DNA from: Candidatus Parvarchaeota archaeon
GTDB taxonomy: Archaea; Nanobdellota; Nanobdellia; Parvarchaeales; Parvarchaeaceae
Assembly (NCBI GenBank): GCA_030044235.1
Contig: JASHWD010000098.1
Span: 1 to 6,342 of the forward strand
Reading direction: 5' to 3'
DNA: 6,342 nucleotides
The position numbers and the translations under genes are program-made. This document shows positions 1-6,187 of this stretch, piece by piece; within the stretch, counting starts at the first letter, position 1, and the number at the start of each line of letters is the position of its first letter. Below the pieces are notes generated by a model that worked only from the letters and a program-made list of their open reading frames with translations, was not told where the DNA came from and searched no databases.

Positions 1-378
1 ATAAAAAACGGCGTAGGGTTTAACACGGTAAGCGACACAGCTGCCATAAAACCAGTCGGCGTACTTGATGTGCCTTACCTGTTATCTTGGGCAGACTTAG
101 ACAGAGACCTTTCTGCTTGGCTTGGCAACAAAATGCAAAATGCCGCTTTCGAGAAACTATGCTCGATTAGAGAAAAAGTACTTTCAACAGGTAATGAGGA
201 TTTTATAAGAAAGTGGAGGATTTTGCAAACTTCGGATAACTTTTATTACATGTGCACTAAATGGTTCGCTGACGGGGACATACACAAATATTTCAATGCT
301 TACAATTCGCCTTATACCGCTTATATAAATTATATGAATATCCTATCAAATCTTGACAGAGAAATCAAAGCTTCTTGA
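1..378 (+). CDS. GH57 family glycoside hydrolase (alpha-amylase type), C-terminal part, 5' end outside window
   Basis: The frame is open from base 1 to the TGA at 376-378, giving the last 125 residues. The first ATG-like position in this frame (70) is ATC-free context inside a conserved block, so it is not a real start: the true start lies upstream of the window. The block LSWADLDRDLSAWLGNKMQ, followed by a W-R-I-L-Q-T-S-D-N-F-Y-Y-M stretch and a segment reading SPYTAYINYMNILS near the end, is typical of the C-terminal region of GH57 alpha-amylase-like proteins. The family hydrolyses or transfers alpha-glucan chains; the catalytic Glu and Asp lie in the missing N-terminal barrel, so amylase, glucanotransferase and branching activities cannot be told apart here. 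There is no signal peptide information. The 3' end overlaps the convergent glycogen synthase gene by 14 bp, which supports a role in glycogen or starch-like polymer turnover. Family assignment is firm; exact activity is not. Confidence 0.88.
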   Translation: MKNGVGFNTVSDTAAIKPVGVLDVPYLLSWADLDRDLSAWLGNKMQNAAFEKLCSIREKVLSTGNEDFIRKWRILQTSDNFYYMCTKWFADGDIHKYFNAYNSPYTAYINYMNILSNLDREIKAS

Positions 379-2140
379 GCGCGGAATCATACGCGTTTAG
401 ATATATCGGCATGAATTTTTCCCAGCCGAAATTCTCTGCAAGTTTTCTTGCAGCTATTTTATATCTTGTTATGTCTTCTTTAGACGTGACCGCGAGTCTT
501 AACATGTCTTCGGATATCTTTGCCACCACGTCCTCTCTTTTTTGACCGGTAAGCTTTTCTACGAATACGCCTTTCAATTCAGTTTTCATGAAGTTTACAC
601 AGTACTCCGAGAAGCCAGAATGATCTGTTGTAAATGATACCGACATGTAAGCAGCAGCTTCCAAAGGAGTGTAGCCGAAAGGTTCATATTTTGAAAGAAA
701 GAACCCTGCTGTAGATAATGCGAGAGCTTCGTTATAAGTTATATTTAAAAGTTCGTCCCCGACTGTAAGGAATTTTGGATAGAACACTACCTTTACCCTG
801 TTGTTTATGCTATTCTCCAAACCGTTTTGTTTCAATTTACTTATTATTAAGTCACTGTCTTCTGGATAAGACAACATCAATGGACAGTCTGGTGGATTTG
901 TTGGTTTAGGTCTTCTTAATTGGGAAACCAGTCTTCTCGCGTCGTTCAATATCTTGCTGTAAGCCTTGTCAAGATTAGAGGCGAGTATATTGGGGTCGGA
1001 AGAGACGAGCTCATCGAAGTTTTTAAGATCATCGTCAAGAGAGGATTTTATGCTCAAATAAGTAAGATAATTCGCCACAACTTCATTTTTTACTCCGATG
1101 GTACCTGTTGGAACTGCGATCAATGCTACGACATAATTATCATCGGCTAACATCTTGTCTAATTTCCCAAGGGCGTCTATGAACAAATCAAAGCCTTTAT
1201 CATAAAATTCATATCTACCGCCGGTGAAAAACACTGGCGCGTCCTTTCCATCGAAATCATAATATGGAAGAAAATAAGAATTAAGAAAACTATTAAACTT
1301 TGTCATCGCCCCAAAGCGCATTCTCTCAAGCTCGTCCTGGTCTGGCATGTTCATTAGGTCTATTCCATTCGGTACAACGAAATCCGCCTTTTTCCCAAGG
1401 ATTACCTCAGCTTCTCTTTTTACTACATCACTTACTACCGTAAATACAGTTGCATTAGTTGCGCATGCCTTTTCTGTCAAGTGCTTAGCAGCTACACCGT
1501 ATTTGTATGGCATCGTACTGTCTAACCCAAGATTGCCTTTAATAAGAGTAAAAACGTCTCCGCCGCTGTACGAATAAGCGCGACCAAGAACCGTAGCGTG
1601 TATTGTAAAATTAGAAGGTACCGGGACATTTTTTGATTTTAGATAAAGAACTGCGCCGCCGGAGAGCCACTCGTGAGCCTGAACAACCAATTTCATGTTT
1701 AGATGCTTGCTCAATGCCTCCAAGAAAGCCCCTGCTGCATACGACCATGCAAGCGGTTCATTGTAATCCTCGGGCGAGTTAAGAGAATCTATACCAAAAA
1801 GTTTCCAAAATTCGCCCTTTATCTCGTTAACGTGCATTTGTTCGAACTCTTTTGCGTCTATAAGTATGATGTTTGCATCATTGGCGGAAACCCATTTACC
1901 AAAATAAAGTTTTACGCCGTCGAGTTTGAAATCGGTTATTGCATCCCTTATGTATTGTGGCGGCGGAGACTCCATAAACTCAACTGCGGCTTGGCTTGGG
2001 TTATAGAAGCCTATGGTTAGATAATTATCCCCAAAGGCATTTTTTACGTAAGCTGATTTTGAGGTTAAAACGGTCCATATGCCGCCAACTTTATTTCCGG
2101 CTTCAAAGGAAACTTCTGCTAGAAAGTAGCTCTGGACCAT
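365..2140 (-). CDS. Glycogen synthase, GT3 (eukaryote-like) family
   Basis: The 591-residue product should transfer glucose from a nucleotide-glucose donor (UDP-glucose in characterised GT3 enzymes) to the non-reducing end of an alpha-1,4-glucan in the cytoplasm. GT3 marks, in order: KVGGIWTVL (about 17-25), AHEW (155-158), HATVLGR (181-187), VPNGID (256-261), GGRYEFYDKG (307-316), a long helical stretch about 360-410 where GT3 enzymes carry their oligomerisation helices, RVKVVFYPKFL (448-458), and YEPFGYTPLE (485-494) with the E-x7-E pair E486/E494. R187, R309 and K315 match donor-phosphate-binding residues of yeast Gsy2. This pattern is unlike bacterial GlgA (GT5), which has a KTGGL motif. 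It is shorter than animal or yeast enzymes (about 700 residues): the phosphorylated tail is absent and the C-terminal arginine cluster is not conserved. The ATG is well placed, the N-terminus matches the family start, and a TATA box lies 25 bp upstream. Family confidence is high; donor specificity is inferred. Confidence 0.93.
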   Translation of the reverse strand: MVQSYFLAEVSFEAGNKVGGIWTVLTSKSAYVKNAFGDNYLTIGFYNPSQAAVEFMESPPPQYIRDAITDFKLDGVKLYFGKWVSANDANIILIDAKEFEQMHVNEIKGEFWKLFGIDSLNSPEDYNEPLAWSYAAGAFLEALSKHLNMKLVVQAHEWLSGGAVLYLKSKNVPVPSNFTIHATVLGRAYSYSGGDVFTLIKGNLGLDSTMPYKYGVAAKHLTEKACATNATVFTVVSDVVKREAEVILGKKADFVVPNGIDLMNMPDQDELERMRFGAMTKFNSFLNSYFLPYYDFDGKDAPVFFTGGRYEFYDKGFDLFIDALGKLDKMLADDNYVVALIAVPTGTIGVKNEVVANYLTYLSIKSSLDDDLKNFDELVSSDPNILASNLDKAYSKILNDARRLVSQLRRPKPTNPPDCPLMLSYPEDSDLIISKLKQNGLENSINNRVKVVFYPKFLTVGDELLNITYNEALALSTAGFFLSKYEPFGYTPLEAAAYMSVSFTTDHSGFSEYCVNFMKTELKGVFVEKLTGQKREDVVAKISEDMLRLAVTSKEDITRYKIAARKLAENFGWEKFMPIYLNAYDSALKKL

Positions 2141-2160
2141 TTAATAAGTAGTAAATCTAC

Positions 2161-2168
2161 ATATAAAA
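2161..2168 (-). promoter_or_regulatory. TATA box for the GT3 glycogen synthase gene
   Basis: Read on the minus strand the element is TTTTATAT, preceded by an A-rich stretch (GATTAAAG) that could serve as the BRE. Its centre lies about 25 bp from the first base of the ATG at 2140, the spacing expected between an archaeal TATA box and the transcription start. No Shine-Dalgarno sequence occurs between box and ATG, so the mRNA is probably leaderless. Confidence 0.6.
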
Positions 2169-2195
2169 CTTTAATCAAAAATTTCTAGCAAAAGA

Positions 2196-2203
2196 ATTTA
2201 TTT
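2196..2203 (+). promoter_or_regulatory. TATA box for trxB
   Basis: The element ATTTATTT follows AAAAGA (a possible BRE) and its centre is about 25-26 bp before the trxB ATG at 2225. There is no GGAGG-like sequence before the ATG, so this also looks like a leaderless start. It sits about 35 bp from the oppositely oriented box for the glycogen synthase gene in the same 84-bp gap. Confidence 0.55.
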
Positions 2204-2224
2204 GGATAATTAGCATATAGCACT

Positions 2225-3145
2225 ATGGTTGAAAAACTTATAGTAATAGGCTCTGGTCCGGCCGGTTATACTGCCGCCATATATGGTGTAAGAGACGGTC
2301 TTAATCCGCTTCTAATACGCGGCTCACTTCCAGGCGGACAACTTATGCTTACTTCGGCCGTTGAGAATTATCCCGGTTTTCCTTCCATACTCGGTCCCGA
2401 CTTGATGGGAGACTTCTATAAACATGCGATTAGTTTGGGATGTAAGATAATAGACGAAGACGTAGCAGAAGTAGACTTGCATTCCTATCCTTACAAAGTT
2501 ACAGCGGAAGGTAAAGAGTACGAAACTTATTCGATTATAATAGCATCAGGTGCAAATGCAAAGTGGTTAGGCTTAGAAAATGAAAAAAGACTCATCGGAA
2601 AGGGAGTTTCTGGATGTGCCGTGTGCGATGGAGTATTCTTCAAGAATAAAGACGTTCTAGTCGTCGGAGGAGGAGACAGTGCGATGGAAGACGCAAGCTA
2701 CCTTTCAAGAGTTGCAAAGAGCGTTACTTTGATCCATCGCAGGGATACGTTCAGAGCCAGCAAGATAATGCAGGACAGGGTAATGTCAAATCCTAAAATA
2801 AAAATAATCTGGAACAGTGTAGTTGTAGACGTATTAGGAAAAGATCGTGTATCTGGAGTTAAAATAAAAAATCTAGTTACAAAAAAAGAAGAAACGATCC
2901 CGGTCCAAGGCTTTTTTCTAGCGATAGGTCATTCTCCCAACACAGCGCTTTTCAAGGGACAATTAGACCTCGATGGACAAGGCTACATCAAGACGCATGA
3001 GTTTACGAAGACTAGCAAAGACGGAGTATTCGCAGCCGGCGATGTCCAAGATAAAGTGTACAAGCAGGCGGTTATCGCAGCTGGCTGGGGCTCGATGGCG
3101 GCATTAGATGCTAGAAAGTTCTTAGCGGACAAGAAATTAATCTGA
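2225..3145 (+). CDS. trxB: Thioredoxin reductase (NADPH-dependent type)
   Basis: The 306-residue flavoprotein should move electrons from NADPH through FAD and a redox-active disulfide to thioredoxin or a glutaredoxin-like partner in the cytoplasm. Visible marks: the N-terminal FAD-binding GSGPAG at 9-14, PGGQL at 36-40, the catalytic disulfide CAVC at 131-134 followed by DG, the pyridine-nucleotide-binding GGGDSAMEDA at 148-157, HRRDTFRA at 171-178, and the C-terminal FAD motif AAGDV at 270-274. The basic HRR...R residues are those that grip the 2'-phosphate of NADPH in the family, so NADPH use is likely; the Thermoplasma homologue is known for not using NADPH, and this protein does not share that loss by eye. 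Length is normal for the low-molecular-weight class. The start is set by the family N-terminus and the TATA spacing. The end overlaps galT by 9 bp in convergent orientation. No thioredoxin gene is adjacent. Confidence 0.95.
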   Translation: MVEKLIVIGSGPAGYTAAIYGVRDGLNPLLIRGSLPGGQLMLTSAVENYPGFPSILGPDLMGDFYKHAISLGCKIIDEDVAEVDLHSYPYKVTAEGKEYETYSIIIASGANAKWLGLENEKRLIGKGVSGCAVCDGVFFKNKDVLVVGGGDSAMEDASYLSRVAKSVTLIHRRDTFRASKIMQDRVMSNPKIKIIWNSVVVDVLGKDRVSGVKIKNLVTKKEETIPVQGFFLAIGHSPNTALFKGQLDLDGQGYIKTHEFTKTSKDGVFAAGDVQDKVYKQAVIAAGWGSMAALDARKFLADKKLI

Positions 3146-4126
3146 AGCGTTCAAAGAAGTTCTAAACTCTTCGGCATAGGTTTCTGGCAGGATCATGTTT
3201 ACGAATACGCTTTCGCCGAGCTCTATTGCACCCAGCGTTGAAAGGCGTGGATATATCTCTAGGTGCATATGAAAATCTGGTTCGTCTTTTAGTTCGTGTA
3301 TAGTAAAATTATAAGCTTGGTTCCCATAGATTTTTCTGTTTGTGAGTAAAACGGTTTTCAGTATAGAAACAAAATCAAGTTTTTCGCTATCTGAAAGGTC
3401 ACCTACGTAATTTACGTGTCTTTTTGGCACTATCATCGACTCTGCAGTTATCCGGGAGCCGAATGGCGCGATGGCAAAGAAACTATTGTTTTCAGTAAGG
3501 ATTCTTGCCCTTTCTGTTTCGTATATCTTCTCATAAAGACAAGTCCCGTGGTTTTCGTTATAACGTTTTGAAACCTCGGATTCTTTTTTTATTAATCCTA
3601 TGATAACGGGCCAGGCCATTATCTGAGTATGAGGATGTCCAAGACTAGCTCCGCCTATAACGCCGTAATTTCTAAAAACTTGTACATATCTTATATAGCG
3701 TCTTCCATAGAGCGTTTCCTCTCGGTCTACAAGCACATTAACCCAGTCAATTAATTTTTCGGCGGGCATGGCTTCAAAAATGTCTGTGTGAACCGGGCTA
3801 TCTATTACTACCTCGTTGTATCCATAGCCGCCTATGTGCTTTAAAAGGCCGTCTTTATCGATAGCCTCTCCAAAGGGTGTTGTTCCGGTAAGTTCAGGAT
3901 ATTTATTTTCTATAACTTTAATCTGCCATGGATCTCCGTATCTCATTATTTCTGTGGTCATGTAATCGTTACCACGCTCAAAAGGACATTTGGATACGTC
4001 CATTTTTTCTATAGTCTCTTCTTCGAGTTCTTTTGGCCTGTTGCTACGGCCGGGAGTCATTATGGCATAAATTCCGGTTCGATAGTCCTGTCTTATTTCG
4101 CTCCCAAAAAGATTTTGATTTTCCAT
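3137..4126 (-). CDS. galT: Galactose-1-phosphate uridylyltransferase-like protein (HIT superfamily)
   Basis: The 329-residue product belongs to the GalT branch of the HIT superfamily, which swaps UMP between UDP-glucose and galactose-1-phosphate through a uridylyl-histidine intermediate (Leloir pathway, cytoplasm). Marks: CPFERGND at 47-54, ENKYPEL at 73-79, SPVH at 110-113, and GGASLGHPHTQI at 158-169, where H166 of the HPH triad is the expected nucleophile. The second domain has IVPKRH at 232-237 and FHMHLEIYPR at 285-294. The zinc-site CxxC of E. coli GalT reads CPFE here, so the second cysteine (position 50) is glutamate, while H113 and H164 of that site are kept. E290 stands where E. coli has a metal-binding histidine. 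The start fits the spacing of a TATA-like box. It lies near glycogen genes, so a role in supplying nucleotide-glucose is plausible. A related nucleotidyltransferase such as ADP-glucose phosphorylase cannot be excluded. Confidence 0.88.
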   Translation of the reverse strand: MENQNLFGSEIRQDYRTGIYAIMTPGRSNRPKELEEETIEKMDVSKCPFERGNDYMTTEIMRYGDPWQIKVIENKYPELTGTTPFGEAIDKDGLLKHIGGYGYNEVVIDSPVHTDIFEAMPAEKLIDWVNVLVDREETLYGRRYIRYVQVFRNYGVIGGASLGHPHTQIMAWPVIIGLIKKESEVSKRYNENHGTCLYEKIYETERARILTENNSFFAIAPFGSRITAESMIVPKRHVNYVGDLSDSEKLDFVSILKTVLLTNRKIYGNQAYNFTIHELKDEPDFHMHLEIYPRLSTLGAIELGESVFVNMILPETYAEEFRTSLNASD

Positions 4127-4150
4127 CTGAATCTGGTATGAATAAATATC

Positions 4151-4158
4151 CTTTATAG
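4151..4158 (-). promoter_or_regulatory. Probable TATA box for galT
   Basis: On the minus strand the element reads CTATAAAG and is centred about 28 bp upstream of the galT ATG (4126), giving a leader of at most a few bases. No Shine-Dalgarno sequence lies before the ATG. A second AT-rich stretch (ATATTTATT) nearer the ATG is too close to serve unless transcription starts inside the gene. Confidence 0.45.
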
Positions 4159-4236
4159 GCGCCAGTTAAATAAAGCCCTTTCCAAATATGAAACGCCAAG
4201 ACCTTCCGTTCTACTATTAAAGATGTTTTAGAAAAC

Positions 4237-4244
4237 TTTAAATA
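4237..4244 (+). promoter_or_regulatory. Probable promoter (BRE/TATA) of the thermosome-LSm-eL37 operon
   Basis: TTTAAATA preceded by GAAAAC matches the archaeal BRE plus TATA arrangement better than any other site in the 4127-4318 gap. Expected transcription start is about 25 bp downstream, near 4266, leaving a leader of about 50 nt before the thermosome ATG. Weaker alternatives are GTATAAAG at 4270-4277 and AATTTAAA at 4289-4296; the latter would give a nearly leaderless transcript, which the Shine-Dalgarno site argues against. Confidence 0.5.
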
Positions 4245-4307
4245 TTAAACTAAGCTCTATAGGTAATCGTATAAAGCGAGAAAATAATGAATTTAAACAA
4301 GCTTTTT

Positions 4308-4312
4308 GGAGG
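4308..4312 (+). promoter_or_regulatory. Shine-Dalgarno site of the thermosome gene
   Basis: GGAGG lies 6 bp before the ATG at 4319 and complements the CCUCC of archaeal 16S rRNA 3' ends. It confirms the thermosome start and contrasts with the other transcription-unit starts in the window (GT3, trxB, galT), which have no such site. Confidence 0.8.
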
Positions 4313-4318
4313 CACTAT

Positions 4319-5953
4319 ATGGCAGAAGGAATACAACCAATCTTTATTTTACCGGAGGGATATACACGTACTAGCGGTAAAGATGCGCAGAGAAATAACA
4401 TAGCAGCGGCAAAAGCGATAGCAAATACCGTAAAATCTACTCTCGGCCCAAGAGGAATGGACAAGATGCTTGTAGACAATATAGGAGACATAACGATTAC
4501 AAATGACGGAGTTACCGTTCTTAAGAACATGGAAGTTGAAAATCCGGCAGCAAAGATGATAGTAGAAGTCGCAAAAACACAAGAAGAAGAGGTCGGAGAC
4601 GGCACAACAACGGCGGTTATAATAGCCGGTGAGCTTCTTAAAAGTGCAGAGGCGCTTCTTGATCAAAGCATACACCCTACTCTCATTGCAAGAGGTTATA
4701 AGATAGCTGCAAATGAAACTCAAAGCATACTAGATAAAATGAGCATAAAACTCGATATAAACAAGAAAGAGGACCTTGCAAAAGTCGTAAAGACAGCTAC
4801 TATAGGAAAGAGCACCGGCGCCGATGAGCACATAGTAAACCTTATCGTGGATTCTATAAGGCACGTTAAGACTGCAACTGGAAGAAATGAAGGTGTAGAT
4901 TTAGATGATATAAAGATAGAGAAGAAAGTTGGCGGCGGCTTAGGGGACTCCAAACTTGTAAAAGGGGTCATAATCGATAAAGAGAAAGTACACCCAGACA
5001 TGCCGGACGTGGTTAAAGATGCTAAAATAGCGCTAGTAAACATGGCTTTAGAAATAGAGAAAACAAATGTAGACGCACAGATAAGAATAGAAAAACCGGA
5101 ACAGCTTGGCGCATTTCTGGACGAAGAGGAGAGAATGCTAAAAGAGATGGTTAAAAAGGTGAAAGAATCGGGTGCGAATGTGTTGGTTTGTCAAAAAGGA
5201 ATCGACGACACCGCACAACATTTCTTGGCAAAATCAGGCATACTCGCTTTTAGAAGAGTCTCTGAAAATGACATTAAGAAAATAGGTAAGGCAACAGGTG
5301 CAAAAGTAGTTTCTTCTTTGGATGAACTAGAAGGCGATGCTTTGGGCTCTGCAGGTGTAGTTAGGGTAGAAAAACTAGCCGGTGAAACTCTCGCTTTCAT
5401 AGAGGAATGCAAGAATCCAAAGGCGGTAACCATACTGATAAGAGGCGGCACAGAGCATGTTATTGACGAAGTCCAGAGAGCAATAGAAGACAGCCTCGGT
5501 GACCTTCGCGCTGTTATAGAAGATAACGGTGCAATAGTCGCTGGTGGCGGCTCATGTGAAATGGAAGTTTCTAAGCAACTAAGAGAATTTGGCAAAAAGC
5601 TAGAGGGGAGAGAACAGCTCGCAGTAAACGCATTTGCAGATTCATTAGAGATAGTTGTAAAAACTTTAGCAGAAAACGCAGGTCTAGATCCGATAGACAT
5701 ACTAGTCGATATAAGAGCAGCACATCAGAAAGGTAGAGTATGGGCTGGCGTTAATCTATCTGATGTTTATAAACCGGCTGTATCAGACATGGATAAAGAG
5801 GGTGTTATAGAGCCTCTTAGAACAAAGAAACAAGCTATAAAAAGCGCCAGTGAAGTTGCTATAATGATATTAAGGATAGACGATATAATAGCAGCAGGAA
5901 AATCAGCAAACCAACCACCACCAATGCCTGGCGGCCCAGGCGGCTACGAGTAG
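4319..5953 (+). CDS. Thermosome subunit (group II chaperonin)
   Basis: The 544-residue protein assembles into a double-ring ATP-driven chamber that folds cytoplasmic proteins. Marks: LPEGYTRTSGKDAQ at 11-24, the ATP-site GPRGMDKM at 43-50, TNDGVTVL at 61-68 with D63, GDGTTTA at 93-99, the apical domain with the helical-lid region at about 245-285, the catalytic-aspartate region RAIEDSLGDL (387-396, D391 the likely residue), VAGGGSCEMEVS at 407-418, and GRVWAGVN near 472-479. The length is normal. The C-terminal tail is short (PPPMPGGPGGYE) and lacks the long Gly-Gly-Met repeats seen in many thermosomes. The start matches the family N-terminus and has GGAGG 6 bp upstream. It is the first gene of a probable three-gene operon with the Sm-like and eL37 genes. 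Whether the ring is made of this subunit alone cannot be told from the window. Confidence 0.98.
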   Translation: MAEGIQPIFILPEGYTRTSGKDAQRNNIAAAKAIANTVKSTLGPRGMDKMLVDNIGDITITNDGVTVLKNMEVENPAAKMIVEVAKTQEEEVGDGTTTAVIIAGELLKSAEALLDQSIHPTLIARGYKIAANETQSILDKMSIKLDINKKEDLAKVVKTATIGKSTGADEHIVNLIVDSIRHVKTATGRNEGVDLDDIKIEKKVGGGLGDSKLVKGVIIDKEKVHPDMPDVVKDAKIALVNMALEIEKTNVDAQIRIEKPEQLGAFLDEEERMLKEMVKKVKESGANVLVCQKGIDDTAQHFLAKSGILAFRRVSENDIKKIGKATGAKVVSSLDELEGDALGSAGVVRVEKLAGETLAFIEECKNPKAVTILIRGGTEHVIDEVQRAIEDSLGDLRAVIEDNGAIVAGGGSCEMEVSKQLREFGKKLEGREQLAVNAFADSLEIVVKTLAENAGLDPIDILVDIRAAHQKGRVWAGVNLSDVYKPAVSDMDKEGVIEPLRTKKQAIKSASEVAIMILRIDDIIAAGKSANQPPPMPGGPGGYE

Positions 5954-5956
5954 ATT

Positions 5957-6187
5957 ATGTCAGAAAATAGCAGACCATTAGACTTATTGAATACCGCGAA
6001 AGGCAAGACGGTACTGGTAGAACTTAAAAACAGCCACGCTATAACTGGTAAACTAGTAGCATTTGATGTTCACATAAACGTGACCCTTGAAAATGCCGAA
6101 GAAAAAAAGGACGGCGAAACAATGAGAAAATTAGGTAATGTCTTCATAAGGGGAGACACTATCATCCTTATCTCTCCAACTGTATGA
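5957..6187 (+). CDS. Sm-like archaeal protein (LSm/SmAP)
   Basis: The 76-residue protein has the Sm fold that forms ring-shaped hexamers or heptamers binding U-rich RNA. Sm motif 1 covers about residues 17-48, with D37, H39 and N41 in the FDVHINV segment; Sm motif 2 is GNVFIRGDTIILIS at 60-73 with the IRGD signature (64-67). H39, N41 and R65 correspond to the uridine-pocket residues known from archaeal Sm proteins, so RNA binding should be intact. The length is typical of a minimal Sm protein with no extra domain. The ATG lies only 3 bp after the thermosome stop; the nearest purine-rich element (AGGCGG, 5939-5944) is weak and about 12 bp away, so translation is probably coupled to the upstream gene. 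Its stop overlaps the eL37 start, a gene pair also found together in other archaea. Confidence 0.95.
   Translation: MSENSRPLDLLNTAKGKTVLVELKNSHAITGKLVAFDVHINVTLENAEEKKDGETMRKLGNVFIRGDTIILISPTV

Noticed and set aside
70..378. A short stand-alone protein starting at base 70
   Set aside because: The frame is open to base 1 and the conserved GH57 block spans this point, so it is the tail of a longer gene cut by the window edge.
920..2020. Plus-strand open frames of 76, 76 and 105 codons within the glycogen synthase gene
   Set aside because: They are opposite conserved GT3 motifs and have no TATA or Shine-Dalgarno context; they are by-products of the real minus-strand gene.
4162..4230. Possible small RNA or tRNA in the galT-thermosome gap
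   Set aside because: No cloverleaf, kink-turn or stable hairpin is visible; the only short palindromes are GGCGCC near 4158 and the 12-bp repeat next to the TATA box.
4315..4723. Two overlapping minus-strand open frames at the thermosome 5' end (96 and 124 codons)
   Set aside because: Both lie opposite conserved chaperonin codons, one covers the ribosome-binding site region, and neither resembles a known protein.
4720..5043. Open frame of 107 codons on the minus strand inside the thermosome gene
   Set aside because: Antisense shadow of the apical-domain coding region, with low-complexity composition and no supporting signals.
5191..5700. Open frame of 169 codons on the minus strand inside the thermosome gene
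   Set aside because: It is antisense to highly conserved thermosome sequence, is Ser/Pro/Leu-rich as expected from complementing this coding frame, and has no promoter or recognisable motif.
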